Below are positions 56,040 through 64,000 of a DNA stretch of 64,000 nucleotides, piece by piece. A program made the translations under genes and the position numbers. The notes below the pieces were generated by a model, which was not told where the DNA came from, ran no database searches, and worked only from the letters and a program-made list of their open reading frames with translations. Source of the stretch: Sphingobium sp. D43FB (GTDB lineage Bacteria; Pseudomonadota; Alphaproteobacteria; Sphingomonadales; Sphingomonadaceae). How positions within the stretch are numbered: the first letter of the stretch is position 1; each line of letters begins with the position of its first letter. The DNA lies in NCBI RefSeq assembly GCF_002312805.1, contig NZ_NMUA01000004.1:124001-188000 (forward strand). The letters run 5' to 3'.

Positions 56040-57851
56040 ATGCAGCAACTGGCCCTTTCCATCGCGCTGATCGGCATATTGGGGATCGGCGCGCAGTGGA
56101 TCGCATGGCGCACCGGCTGGCCCGCCATTGCGCTGATGCTGGCGGCGGGCGTCATCGGCGGCCCCGTTCTCCACATCATCAATCCCGAACATGTGTTCGG
56201 CGAGCTGCTCGAACCGATGGTGTCGATCGCGGTCGCGCTGATCCTGTTCGAAGGTGGCCTCAGCCTCAACTTTCGCGAATTGCGCAAGACTGATGGCGCG
56301 GTGATCCGCCTAGTCCTGCTCGGCGCGCCGATCGGCTGGGTATTGGGCGCGATCGCCTGCTATTATGTCGCGGGGCTGGTCTGGCCGGTGGCGATCCTGT
56401 TCGCCGGGATATTGGTGGTCACGGGTCCGACCGTGGTGCTGCCGTTGCTGCGCCAATCCAACGTTGCGGCGCGGCCGCGCGCCATCCTGAAATGGGAAGC
56501 GATCGTCAATGATCCGGTCGGGGCGCTGCTCGGCGTCGTGACCTATGAATATCTGCGCCGGGCAGGCGAGGGCGGGACGCTGGCGTCGGTCATCTTGTCG
56601 CTGCTGGGTGCTGCGGTCATCGCAGGCCTGATCGGCTGGCTTGCCGCCCGTGCGATCGGCTGGGCCTTTCCGCGCGGTCATGTGCCCGAATATCTCAAGG
56701 CACCGATATTGCTGGTCGCGGTGATCGGTGTCTTTGTCGGATCGAACATGATCCAGCAGGAAACCGGATTGTTGGCGGTTACGGTGATGGGCGTGGCGCT
56801 GGCCAATATGCGCTTCGATTCGCTGCGCGACATTCAGCCGTTCAAGGAGAATGTCACCGTCCTGCTTATTTCGGGCGTGTTCGTCATCCTCTCTGCCTCG
56901 CTCAACCTGGAGGTGTTGCGCCAGTTCGAATGGCGCTTCATCGGCTTCCTGCTGGCGCTTTTGTTCCTAGTGCGGCCTGCCACCGTTCTGCTCAGCCTTG
57001 CCTTCTCCCCCGTCCCCTGGAACGAGCGGCTGCTGGTCGCGTGGATCGCGCCGCGCGGTATCGTCGCGGTGGCCATTTCCGGCCTGTTCGCGCTGCGGCT
57101 CGACCGGCTCGGCTATGGTGACGGATCGATCCTGGTCACCTTGTCCTTTGCGGTCGTCATCGCGACGATCCTTTTCCATGGTTTTTCGATCAAGGCGGTC
57201 GCGCGGCTGCTCAAGGTGACGGGCGCATCGGAACAGGGGCTATTGATCGTCGGCGCGACGCCTTTCAGTCTGGGGTTGGCCGATCAGTTGCGGCAGATCG
57301 ACATACCCGTGACGATCGCCGACAATAGCTGGCAACGGCTTGCCCCGGCCCGGCACAAGGGCATCCCCACCTATCACGGCGAAATCTTGTCCGAAGCCAC
57401 CGAAGAGCGGCTGGATCTGGCCCAGTTTCAGGTGCTGGCTGCTGCGACCGGCAACGAAGCCTATAACGCATTGGTCTGCAACGAATTCGCGCCGGAGATC
57501 GGCCGTGACAATGTTTATCAGCTGGGCGACGCCAGCGATGATGACGACCCACGCACCTTGCCGGAGTCCCTGCGCGGCCGGACGCTCTTCACGTCAGGCC
57601 ATGGTGTGGAAGATATTGTGGAACGCGAGGAGCAAGGCTGGACCTTCCGCAAGACGAAGATCAGCGAACAGTTCGATTATGAGGCAGCCCGCGCCGCCTT
57701 GCCGCCGGAGGGTGACATGCTCTTGCTTGTGCGCCGGACCGGGGCGCTGCGTTTCTTCTCCCATGCGTCGCGCCCCACGCCCCAGCCCGGCGACACCATC
57801 CTGTCCTATGTGCCGCCCGCCCCGATCCGATCGAAAGGAAAGGAAGAATGA
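56040..57851 (+). CDS. CPA1-type sodium/proton antiporter with TrkA-like regulatory domain
   Basis: A 603-residue protein. About twelve membrane helices (residues 5-395) contain the Na+/H+ exchanger motifs LILFEGGLSLNFREL, VVTGPTVVLPLLRQ and WEAIVNDPVGALLG. A cytosolic TrkA-N-like Rossmann domain (GLLIVGATPFSLGLADQLR onward) and a TrkA-C-like end follow. This layout is typical of nucleotide-gated cation/proton antiporters. The downstream OmpA-like gene overlaps by four bases. Confidence 0.92.
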   Translation: MQQLALSIALIGILGIGAQWIAWRTGWPAIALMLAAGVIGGPVLHIINPEHVFGELLEPMVSIAVALILFEGGLSLNFRELRKTDGAVIRLVLLGAPIGWVLGAIACYYVAGLVWPVAILFAGILVVTGPTVVLPLLRQSNVAARPRAILKWEAIVNDPVGALLGVVTYEYLRRAGEGGTLASVILSLLGAAVIAGLIGWLAARAIGWAFPRGHVPEYLKAPILLVAVIGVFVGSNMIQQETGLLAVTVMGVALANMRFDSLRDIQPFKENVTVLLISGVFVILSASLNLEVLRQFEWRFIGFLLALLFLVRPATVLLSLAFSPVPWNERLLVAWIAPRGIVAVAISGLFALRLDRLGYGDGSILVTLSFAVVIATILFHGFSIKAVARLLKVTGASEQGLLIVGATPFSLGLADQLRQIDIPVTIADNSWQRLAPARHKGIPTYHGEILSEATEERLDLAQFQVLAAATGNEAYNALVCNEFAPEIGRDNVYQLGDASDDDDPRTLPESLRGRTLFTSGHGVEDIVEREEQGWTFRKTKISEQFDYEAARAALPPEGDMLLLVRRTGALRFFSHASRPTPQPGDTILSYVPPAPIRSKGKEE

Positions 57852-58453
57852 CCAAATTGGCCCCAACCGCGCTGCTCCTGTGCGCGAGCTTGGCTGCGTG
57901 TCAGCCGCCCGCTGGGCAGGAGGCTGCCAATAACGCGATCGCCGACAATGGCGTGGCGGACAATGGCGCGGACAATATGGTCGAGCCGCAACGCTCCATC
58001 CTGCGCCCCGAAGTCGTGCCCACGGTGGAAGAACCCAAGATCGAGCCGGAAGAATTGCTGATCGGCTTCGGTGCGCTGTCGCTCCAGTTGGACGATGGGG
58101 CGAAGGCGGCTCTGGACGCGCTGATGACGACCCCGGCGATGCAGGCGGGCGGGACTGTCGCGCTGCGTGGGCATAGCGATTCGCTGGGCACCGATGGCGA
58201 CAACCGCGTTGCTTCCCGCCGCCGCGCCGAGCGGGTGCGCGATTATCTGGTGGAAAAGGGCGTGGCGGCCGAGCGCATCAGGCTGGTCGCTCTGGGGGAA
58301 ACCCGGCCGATCGCGCCCAATGCCAAGGAGGATGGTAGCGACGATCCCGAAGGCCGGGCCAAGAATCGCCGGGTCGAGGTGCGCGTCACGCCGCCGCCGG
58401 TCGTCATTCCGCCGCCCGTGCCGGTGGATGCGCCGGACGCGGAGAAGCCATAG
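57848..58453 (+). CDS. OmpA-family lipoprotein
   Basis: A 201-residue protein with lipobox LAAC (cysteine near residue 18), an acidic Asn/Asp-rich spacer and an OmpA C-like peptidoglycan-binding domain with LRGHSDSLGTDGDNRVASRRRAERVRDYL and AKNRRVEVRV. It ends in a Pro-Val-rich tail. It is coupled to the antiporter gene (ATGA), an unusual pairing. Confidence 0.88.
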   Translation: MTKLAPTALLLCASLAACQPPAGQEAANNAIADNGVADNGADNMVEPQRSILRPEVVPTVEEPKIEPEELLIGFGALSLQLDDGAKAALDALMTTPAMQAGGTVALRGHSDSLGTDGDNRVASRRRAERVRDYLVEKGVAAERIRLVALGETRPIAPNAKEDGSDDPEGRAKNRRVEVRVTPPPVVIPPPVPVDAPDAEKP

Positions 58454-58485
58454 CCTTGCAGGCGGCTCTCGCCTAAAGACAGGCG

Positions 58486-59775
58486 ATGACCTCTCCTGTC
58501 TGGCACCCCTTCACCCAGCATGGCCTGAACGAGCCGATCCCCCAGGTCGTGCGCGCCGAGGGTGCGCTGTTGCATCTGGCCGATGGCAGCACGTTGATCG
58601 ACGCGATTTCGAGCTGGTGGGTGACGACCCATGGCCATTGCCACCCGCCTATCGCCGCCGCCATTGCGGCGCAGGCGGGGCAACTCGATCAGCTTATCTT
58701 CGCGGGCTACACCCATGCGCCCGCCGAGGAAGTAGCGCGTGGCCTGATCGACCTTGCCCCGCACGCGCCCGATCAGCCCAGTCTCGCGCATGTCTTCTAT
58801 TCCGACAGCGGCTCCACCGCGGTCGAGGTCGCGCTGAAGATGGCGCTTGGTTATTGGCATAACCGCGCGCTGGACGGGCTGGGCGAGGCGCGCAGTCGTA
58901 TATTAGTGCTGGACCATAGCTATCATGGCGATACGATCGGCACGATGTCGATCGGCGAGCGGGGCGTCTATAATGCCGCCTGGACGCCGTTGCTGTTCGA
59001 TGTCGGGACGATTCCTTTTCCTGCGCCGGGCCAGGAGCAGGCCTGCCTTGATGCGCTTGATGCCGCTTGCCGCGAAAAGCCCGCCGCCTTCATCGTCGAG
59101 CCGCTGATTTTGGGCGCGGGCGGGATGCTGGTTTACCCGCCTGCGATCCTTCGCGAGATGGCCGCGATCTGCCGCCGCCATGATGTGCTGTTCATTGTGG
59201 ACGAAGTGATGACTGGCTGGGGCCGCACCGGCACGCTGTTTGCCTGCGAACAGGCAGGGGTCGTGCCCGACATCATGGCAGTGGCGAAGGGCATTACCGG
59301 TGGCGCGATCCCGCTGGCGGCGACGCTGGCGACCGCGCCGATCTTCGAAGCGCATCGCTCCACCGACCGGGCGCGGCTTTTCTACCATTCGTCCAGCTAT
59401 ACCGCGAACGCCATCGCCTGCGCAGCGGCGGCCGCCAATCTCGCCATCTGGCGTGAAGAGGATGTGCTGGGCCGGATCGCGAGGCTGAGCGATGGCATCG
59501 CGACGCGTCTCGCAGACTTGGCGCAGCATTCCGCCTTCGCCAATCCGCGGCAACTGGGGACAATCGCGGCGATCGATCTGATCGCGCCGGATGCGGGCTA
59601 TCTGTCGGACCTTGCGCCCCGGCTCCGGGCCTTCTTCCTGGAGTGGGGCATATTGCTGCGGCCCTTGGGCAACAGCATCTATCTCATGCCGCCCTATTGC
59701 CTGGATGAAATACAGCTCGATCACATTTTCGCAGCGCTCATCGCGGCAGGGGATCGGTTCGGCGTGAAAGCGTGA
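58486..59775 (+). CDS. bioA: adenosylmethionine--8-amino-7-oxononanoate aminotransferase
   Basis: A 429-residue class III aminotransferase that uses SAM as amino donor. It shows WHPFTQH at the start, SWWVTTHGHCHP, FYSDSGSTAVEVALKMAL, DEVMTGWGRTG and the PLP lysine K268 in AVAKGITGG. It is separated from bioF-bioD by the peptidase, DUF4168, antiporter and lipoprotein genes. Confidence 0.96.
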   Translation: MTSPVWHPFTQHGLNEPIPQVVRAEGALLHLADGSTLIDAISSWWVTTHGHCHPPIAAAIAAQAGQLDQLIFAGYTHAPAEEVARGLIDLAPHAPDQPSLAHVFYSDSGSTAVEVALKMALGYWHNRALDGLGEARSRILVLDHSYHGDTIGTMSIGERGVYNAAWTPLLFDVGTIPFPAPGQEQACLDALDAACREKPAAFIVEPLILGAGGMLVYPPAILREMAAICRRHDVLFIVDEVMTGWGRTGTLFACEQAGVVPDIMAVAKGITGGAIPLAATLATAPIFEAHRSTDRARLFYHSSSYTANAIACAAAAANLAIWREEDVLGRIARLSDGIATRLADLAQHSAFANPRQLGTIAAIDLIAPDAGYLSDLAPRLRAFFLEWGILLRPLGNSIYLMPPYCLDEIQLDHIFAALIAAGDRFGVKA

Positions 59776-59832
59776 CTTCCATTTTGCGCAGTTTGGCGCT
59801 ATGGCGGCGCGATTTTGCGAATTTGGGATATT

Positions 59833-60051
59833 ATGGCGAAAGAAGAACTGCTTGAAATGCGCGGACAGGTTGTGGAGCTTCTCCCCAACGCCATGTTCCG
59901 TGTCCGGCTTGAAAATGACCACGAAATTCTCGGCCACACCGCCGGCAAGATGCGCAAGAATCGCATCCGCGTGCTGGTGGGTGACGAAGTTCTTGTCGAG
60001 CTGACCCCTTACGACCTGACCAAGGGTCGGATCACGTACCGTTTCAAATAA
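59833..60051 (+). CDS. infA: translation initiation factor IF-1
   Basis: A 72-residue S1-fold protein, the full family length. [24 protein letters not shown] and [13 protein letters not shown] are near-invariant. It binds the ribosomal A site during initiation. First gene of the infA-maf-RNase E/G-yacG block common in alphaproteobacteria. Confidence 0.98.
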   Translation: MAKEELLEMRGQVVELLPNAMFRVRLENDHEILGHTAGKMRKNRIRVLVGDEVLVELTPYDLTKGRITYRFK

Positions 60052-60061
60052 GTCGTATCTG

Positions 60062-60634
60062 ATGCGACTCATATTGGCTTCGGCATCCCCCCGGCGGCTC
60101 GCGCTGCTGGGGCAAATCGGCGTTGTCCCGGATGCGGTCGATCCCGCCGACTTGGACGAAACGCCCCGCAAAGCCGAACTGCCCGCGCTCTATGCCGCGC
60201 GGATCGCTGCTGAAAAGGCGGTGGTGGTGGCGGCACGCCATGACGGCGCGCTGGTTCTGTCGGGCGATACGGTGGTGGCTGCTGGACGGCGCATCTTGCC
60301 CAAGGCGGAAAGCGAGGCGGAGGCGCGCGCTTGCCTGACGCTGCTGTCGGGCCGTCGCCATCGCGTGCTGAGCGCCATCACGCTGATCGACGGCGCGGGC
60401 GTCGCACGGCATCGGCTGTCGACCAATATCGTGACGTTCAAGCGGCTGGAGGCGGCGGAGATCGACCGCTATATTGCCAGCGACGAATGGCGCGGCAAGG
60501 CGGGTGGCTATGCCATCCAAGGCAAAGCCGCCGGGCTGATCCGCGCGATTCAGGGCAGCCATAGCGCGATCATGGGCCTGCCGCTCTACGAAACCCGCAC
60601 GCTGCTCAAGGCAGCGGGCCATCCCCTCGATTAG
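60062..60634 (+). CDS. maf: Maf-like nucleotide pyrophosphatase
   Basis: A 190-residue Maf/HAM1-fold protein with LILASASPRR at the N-terminus, the ATVVAAGRRILPK-like active-site segment (VLSGDTVV), GRRHRVLSAIT, and GKAGGYAIQGKAA near the C-terminus. Maf proteins hydrolyse dTTP/UTP or modified nucleotides. It lies 10 bp after infA and 8 bp before the next gene. Confidence 0.93.
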   Translation: MRLILASASPRRLALLGQIGVVPDAVDPADLDETPRKAELPALYAARIAAEKAVVVAARHDGALVLSGDTVVAAGRRILPKAESEAEARACLTLLSGRRHRVLSAITLIDGAGVARHRLSTNIVTFKRLEAAEIDRYIASDEWRGKAGGYAIQGKAAGLIRAIQGSHSAIMGLPLYETRTLLKAAGHPLD

Positions 60635-60642
60635 GAACCGAC

Positions 60643-61632
60643 ATGGCCGAGTGGCTTTATGAAGAAGGCATTGGCGAGGCCCGTGCCGCGCTGATCGAAA
60701 AGGGTAAGCTGGTCGAGGCGCTGATCGAGCGCGAAGGCGATGCCGCACGCGCGGGCGCGGTGATGCAGGGCAAGCTCATCACCACGGTCATTCCCAAAAA
60801 GCGCGGCATCGTCCGCCTGATCAGTGGCGAGGAAGTGCTGATCGAACCGATTCCGCCCCGGCTGGCGGAGGGCGCGAACCTGCTGGTCGAAATCCTGCGC
60901 GAAGCAATCCCTGAAGAAGGCCGCCCCAAGCGCGCCAAGGGCCGCAGCACCCAGCCGGGCATGAAAGCACAAGCCGGTCCCAGCCTGCTCCAGCGTATCC
61001 GGGCCACCGGCGTCCCCGTCGTCCCATGCCCCGCGCATGAGGAAGACCGGCTGGAAGCCCATGGCTGGAGCGAGTTGATGGAAGAAGCGATCAGCGGCGA
61101 AGTCGGCACAGAGGCCGCGGCGCTGCGCCTTTATCTGACGCCCGCCATGCTGCTGATCGACATTGACGGGTCGCTGCCGCCGGCGCAACTGGGGCCGAAG
61201 GGCGCGAAGCTGGCGGCGCAGACGGTGCGGCGCATGGGCCTGAGCGGATCGATCGGCATCGACCTGCCGACGATGAACAACAAGGACGAGCGGATCATCG
61301 CCGCCGCCCAGATCGACAAATATTTGCCGCTCCCCTTCGAGCGCACGGCGGTCAACGGCTTCGGCTTCGTCCAGATCATCCGCCGCCGCGAGCGCGCGAA
61401 CCTGATGGAGTTATTGCGCGAAGATCCGGTGGCGACCGCTGCGCTCGCCTTGTTGCGGCGCGCCGAACGGCATGGCCAGGGCGGTCCCGCGACGCTGGTC
61501 GCCGCGCCCGCCATCATCGACTATCTGCACAAGCGGCCCAACTGGATCGAACAGCTTGCCAAGCGTCGCGGCGGCGCGATCAGCATGCAGGCCGATGCCA
61601 CCCTCGCGATCGCGGGTGGCCATGTCGCCTAA
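60643..61632 (+). CDS. short ribonuclease E/G family protein
   Basis: A 329-residue protein, much shorter than RNase G. It keeps an RNA-binding-like start (GEARAALIEKGKLVEALIER) and the catalytic core region with LLIDIDGSLPPAQ and SGSIGIDLPTM. The two aspartates (IDIDGS, GIDLPT) match those that bind the catalytic metal. The CPxC zinc-link and the C-terminal part are missing, so quaternary structure must differ from RNase E. It ends overlapping yacG by 11 bases. Confidence 0.87.
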   Translation: MAEWLYEEGIGEARAALIEKGKLVEALIEREGDAARAGAVMQGKLITTVIPKKRGIVRLISGEEVLIEPIPPRLAEGANLLVEILREAIPEEGRPKRAKGRSTQPGMKAQAGPSLLQRIRATGVPVVPCPAHEEDRLEAHGWSELMEEAISGEVGTEAAALRLYLTPAMLLIDIDGSLPPAQLGPKGAKLAAQTVRRMGLSGSIGIDLPTMNNKDERIIAAAQIDKYLPLPFERTAVNGFGFVQIIRRRERANLMELLREDPVATAALALLRRAERHGQGGPATLVAAPAIIDYLHKRPNWIEQLAKRRGGAISMQADATLAIAGGHVA

Positions 61633-61816
61633 AGCCGCCGCCTGTCCAGTCTGCAACAAGTCCGCCAGCGCGGAAACGCGGCCGTTCTGCAGCGCGGCCT
61701 GCCGCGACCGCGATCTGCTGCAATGGCTGGGCGAAGGCTATCGCGTCGCCGGGCCACCCGCCGAGGATGACACGCAAAAAATCGGCGATTATGGGCTAGA
61801 CAGCGAACAGGATTGA
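61622..61816 (+). CDS. yacG: DNA gyrase inhibitor YacG
   Basis: A 64-residue zinc-ribbon protein with CPVC and FCSAAC (two cysteine pairs) followed by RDRDLLQWLGEGYRVAG, the family signature. YacG binds GyrB and limits gyrase activity. It overlaps the RNase E/G gene and closes the infA block. Confidence 0.95.
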   Translation: MSPKAAACPVCNKSASAETRPFCSAACRDRDLLQWLGEGYRVAGPPAEDDTQKIGDYGLDSEQD

Positions 61817-61864
61817 CGCCTATAGGCACGCCTCCATCGGGCGGAACACTCCGCAGTTGGCTGT

Positions 61865-61940
61865 GCCTGGATAGCTCAGTTGGTAGAGCAAGCGATTGAA
61901 AATCGCTGTGTCGGCGGTTCGAATCCGTCTCCGGGCACCA
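61865..61940 (+). tRNA. tRNA-Phe (GAA)
   Basis: A 76-nt cloverleaf. Acceptor GCCTGGA pairs with TCCGGGC (one G-U), the D arm is GCTC...GAGC, the anticodon loop contains ATTGAAAAT (anticodon GAA), the T loop is GGTTCGAATCC and CCA is encoded. The 3' half is the attachment site of the adjacent integrase element. Confidence 0.97.
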
Positions 61941-61965
61941 TTTCCCTTGTTTTTCCTGTCCATAG

Positions 61966-61996
61966 CCGTCCGAAATCCATGGTATATTTTGGACGG
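61966..61996. terminator. hairpin downstream of tRNA-Phe
   Basis: CCGTCCGAAA (61966-61975) pairs with TTTTGGACGG (61987-61996) with one mismatch. It could end the tRNA transcript or be part of the integrase recognition region. Confidence 0.5.
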
Positions 61997-62094
61997 TTTG
62001 TGGTATCTCGTCCGCCGTCGTCCATGTGCCTGCCTTGCCACCCGGATGCACCAACGGTATTTTTCTTGGTATTAAAACCAGGAAAATCGACGTC

Positions 62095-63309
62095 ATGCTC
62101 ACCGATGCCGCCATCCGTAAAATTGGGCTTCAGGACAAATCGTTTAAAGTCGGCGACATGCACGGGCTCTATCTGCTCGTGAACCCTAACGGCGCTCGCT
62201 ACTGGCGCTGGAATTTCTCGCATGGCGGAAAGCAGCAGACGCTATCGCTCGGCGTCTATCCGGAAGTCTCACTCAAGGAGGCCCGGGAGAAGCGCCTGGA
62301 AGCAAGCAAGCTGCTTGAGCGCGGCACGAACCCATCCACCTACAAAAAGCTAGCCCGCGCCCTCGCGCTGAATGGCGGGACGAGTTTTGGCGAGGTAGCG
62401 CAGGAGTGGCTTGCCAAGTTGGAAGCCGAAGGGCGTTCGAAAGCCACGATGGAAAAGATGCGATGGTTGCTGCGCTATGCAGAGCCGATCATTGGCGAGC
62501 GGCCGATCGGTGAACTGACCGCGCCGGAAGTGCTTGCTGTCCTGCGAGTTGTAGAGGTGAAGGGGCGCTACGAATCGGCGAGGCGGCTGAGGACCACCTG
62601 CGGCAGCATCATGCGTTATGCGATCGCCACTGGACGCGCACAGCGTGACGTCACAGCTGATCTCCAAGGCGCGCTTATCACGCCCAAGGTCACGCATCGC
62701 GCTGCCATCACCGATCCCGGCGGGGTCGGAGAGCTGTTACGCGCCCTGTGGGGCTATGAGGGCCAACCTGCGGTCGAGATTGCGCTCAAGGTGGGCATTC
62801 ACACCTTTGTCCGGCCCGGCGAGCTGCGCCATGCCGAGTGGAGCGAGTTCGACCCGGATCTGGCCATCTGGACGATCCCGGCGGAGAAGATGAAAATGGG
62901 GCGTGAGCATCGCGTGCCGCTCTCCACGCAGATCATGGACCTGCTGGAGGCGCTCTACCCGATCACCGGTCACGCTAAATATCTGTTTCCAAGCATTCGC
63001 GATCCGAGGCGGCCGATGTCGGAGAACACCGTAAACGCTGCCCTTCGGAGGCTGGGTTATGACAAGACCCAGATGACCGGGCACGGCTTCCGCGCGACGG
63101 CGAGCACGCTGCTTAATGAGAGCCGCAAATGGCATCCTGACGCGATCGAACGGCAATTAGCGCATGTGGAGAGCAACGATGTCCGGCGCGCCTATCTGCG
63201 CGGCGAGCATTGGAACGAGCGGGTCAAGATGATGCAATACTGGAGCGACTATCTCGATCAGCTTCGGGCGGCCGAGAAAATTATTAAGGCCAGGTTCGGG
63301 CGGCGCTGA
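62095..63309 (+). CDS. tyrosine recombinase, P4-type prophage integrase
   Basis: A 404-residue integrase with the DUF4102-like N-terminal domain (MLTDAAIRKIGLQDKSFKVGD to about 90), a core-binding domain (about 100-185) and a catalytic domain. The active-site residues are R240, H330 and R333, H357 and nucleophile Y367. It sits 155 bp after tRNA-Phe in the same direction, the standard arrangement for islands integrated at a tRNA 3' end. An upstream ATG at 62026 is possible but lacks family sequence. Confidence 0.95.
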   Translation: MLTDAAIRKIGLQDKSFKVGDMHGLYLLVNPNGARYWRWNFSHGGKQQTLSLGVYPEVSLKEAREKRLEASKLLERGTNPSTYKKLARALALNGGTSFGEVAQEWLAKLEAEGRSKATMEKMRWLLRYAEPIIGERPIGELTAPEVLAVLRVVEVKGRYESARRLRTTCGSIMRYAIATGRAQRDVTADLQGALITPKVTHRAAITDPGGVGELLRALWGYEGQPAVEIALKVGIHTFVRPGELRHAEWSEFDPDLAIWTIPAEKMKMGREHRVPLSTQIMDLLEALYPITGHAKYLFPSIRDPRRPMSENTVNAALRRLGYDKTQMTGHGFRATASTLLNESRKWHPDAIERQLAHVESNDVRRAYLRGEHWNERVKMMQYWSDYLDQLRAAEKIIKARFGRR

Positions 63310-63342
63310 CGAGGGTTCACCGTTGGTTCCAAAGTCGTGGGC

Positions 63343-63443
63343 CTATGTGAAAAATCGCATAATCTACTTTTATGTGATCTGGAACATAAGACGGTTTTAT
63401 GCTGAAAAAAGCATATTGTAGATTTATGCGATATGAGGCATAA
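63343..63443. promoter_or_regulatory. four tandem HipB-type operators
   Basis: Four palindromes of form TTATG(C/T)-N8-(G/A)CATAA start at 63343, 63370, 63397 and 63424, exactly 27 bp apart. The sites are CTATGT-N8-GCATAA, TTATGT-N8-ACATAA, TTATGC-N8-GCATAT and TTATGC-N8-GCATAA. The N8 spacing matches E. coli HipB operators (TATCC-N8-GGATA). They fill the AT-rich gap before hipB. Confidence 0.8.
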
Positions 63444-63465
63444 GAGTTAGCAGGGAGACTGGCTC

Positions 63466-63717
63466 ATGGCTCATATCGCACGATCGTCCAGGCAGCTCGG
63501 CGCCGCCATCCAGCGCGCGCGCAAGCAGAAGGGCATGAGCCAGACAGAACTGGCTGGCCTGGCGGGCCTGCGACAGGAATTGGTCTCGAAAATCGAGACC
63601 GGACAGGAGGGCACCCGATTGTCCTCGATCTATGCGCTGTTCGCCGCCCTCGATCTGGAAATGGTCATCGATCAGCGGTCCGGCAAATCGGCGCCTGATA
63701 TTGAGGATATCTTCTGA
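63466..63717 (+). CDS. hipB: HipB-like XRE family antitoxin
   Basis: An 83-residue protein with a lambda-repressor-like helix-turn-helix (LGAAIQRARKQKGMSQTELAGLAGLRQELVSKIETG, about 11-46) and a short C-terminal strand region (LDLEMVIDQR) for dimerisation. AGGGAG precedes the start. It represses its own promoter and neutralises HipA, whose gene begins at its stop codon. Confidence 0.9.
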   Translation: MAHIARSSRQLGAAIQRARKQKGMSQTELAGLAGLRQELVSKIETGQEGTRLSSIYALFAALDLEMVIDQRSGKSAPDIEDIF

Positions 63718-64000
63718 TGGGCCGGCGCAGAACGCACCCGCCGCTCAACATATTCATCAACAACCGTCTGGCTGGACGTCTCCTCAAGCAATCCAGCGGC
63801 GCCATCGAATTCCGCTACGATCAAAGCTGGCTCGGCTGGGAGCATGGATTTCCAATCTCCCTTTCGTTGCCCCTGCGCGAATCGCCGTACACCGGCGAAG
63901 CTGTGCTCGCCGTCTTCGATAATCTGCTGCCGGATAATGCGGCCGTGCGTCGCCGTGTCGCCGAGCGGACCGGCGCCCAGGGCAGCGACGCCTATAGTCT
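63717..64000 (+). CDS. hipA: HipA-like kinase toxin, N-terminal part (runs off the window)
   Basis: The first 94 codons are present. They form the HipA N-terminal domain: LNIFINNRLAGRLLKQSSGAIEF, YDQSWLGW, FPISLSLPLRES, then VFDNLLPDN. HipA phosphorylates glutamyl-tRNA synthetase or related targets and causes dormancy. The kinase domain lies outside. Start overlaps the hipB stop by one base. Confidence 0.88.
   Translation, partial: MGRRRTHPPLNIFINNRLAGRLLKQSSGAIEFRYDQSWLGWEHGFPISLSLPLRESPYTGEAVLAVFDNLLPDNAAVRRRVAERTGAQGSDAYS

Noticed and set aside
63343..63443. CRISPR-like array from the regular 27-bp period
   Set aside because: The units are palindromic operators without unique spacers and sit directly before hipB. 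No cas genes are present.

Overview
The window is high-GC chromosomal DNA from an alphaproteobacterium, most likely a member of the Sphingomonadales (Sphingobium/Sphingomonas/Sphingopyxis-like). This rests on gene content (UrcA-type secreted protein, CDC48-type AAA ATPase, metX-metW pair, infA-maf-RNase E/G-yacG-tRNA block, GTTC-N7-GTTC type LexA box) and on interspersed palindromes that are translated as [14 protein letters not shown] tails. Genus and species cannot be fixed from the sequence alone.

Region 1 (1-8.4 kb) handles cobalamin. A minus-strand operon runs btuC-like permease, btuD-like ATPase, cobT, cobC, cobS, cobD and the first codons of cbiB, with mostly ATGA overlaps. A divergent btuF-like binding protein follows, and btuB lies downstream of a clear cobalamin riboswitch. 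The set covers outer-membrane uptake, inner-membrane uptake and lower-ligand assembly.

Region 2 (8.4-31.6 kb) is mostly housekeeping: prs, nadE, gltX, a ParDE-like toxin-antitoxin pair, metX-metW, a GGEEF diguanylate cyclase, a LysR regulator, a candidate short RNA, a CDC48-type ATPase, a methyltransferase, proA, queG, a Nat-type ABC exporter, msrB, and a three-gene envelope operon (flavoprotein, GtrA, GT-C-like membrane protein).

Region 3 (31.7-43.3 kb) contains urcA, purH and a DNA-repair neighbourhood. That neighbourhood has a UdgX fusion protein, a hemerythrin, a small membrane protein and a radical SAM DNA-repair protein with a LexA box at its start. DUF1489, mgtE, a peptidyl-prolyl isomerase, two lipoproteins, an outer-membrane barrel and a TSUP permease follow.

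Region 4 (43.3-51.4 kb) has ppc, then an accessory stretch. It holds two divergent ParDE modules, an unrecognised overlapping two-gene pair (small soluble protein plus membrane-anchored coiled coil), gene remnants, a small HTH protein, a long palindromic repeat and a HerA-like ATPase.

Region 5 (51.4-61.9 kb) has bioF-bioD, an M13 metallopeptidase, a DUF4168 protein, a CPA1 antiporter with an OmpA-like lipoprotein, bioA, and infA-maf-RNase E/G-yacG-tRNA-Phe.

Region 6 (61.9-64 kb) is the left end of an integrated element. A tyrosine integrase abuts tRNA-Phe, followed by hipB and the start of hipA. Their promoter carries four HipB-type palindromes at an exact 27-bp period. The other end of the element lies outside the window.
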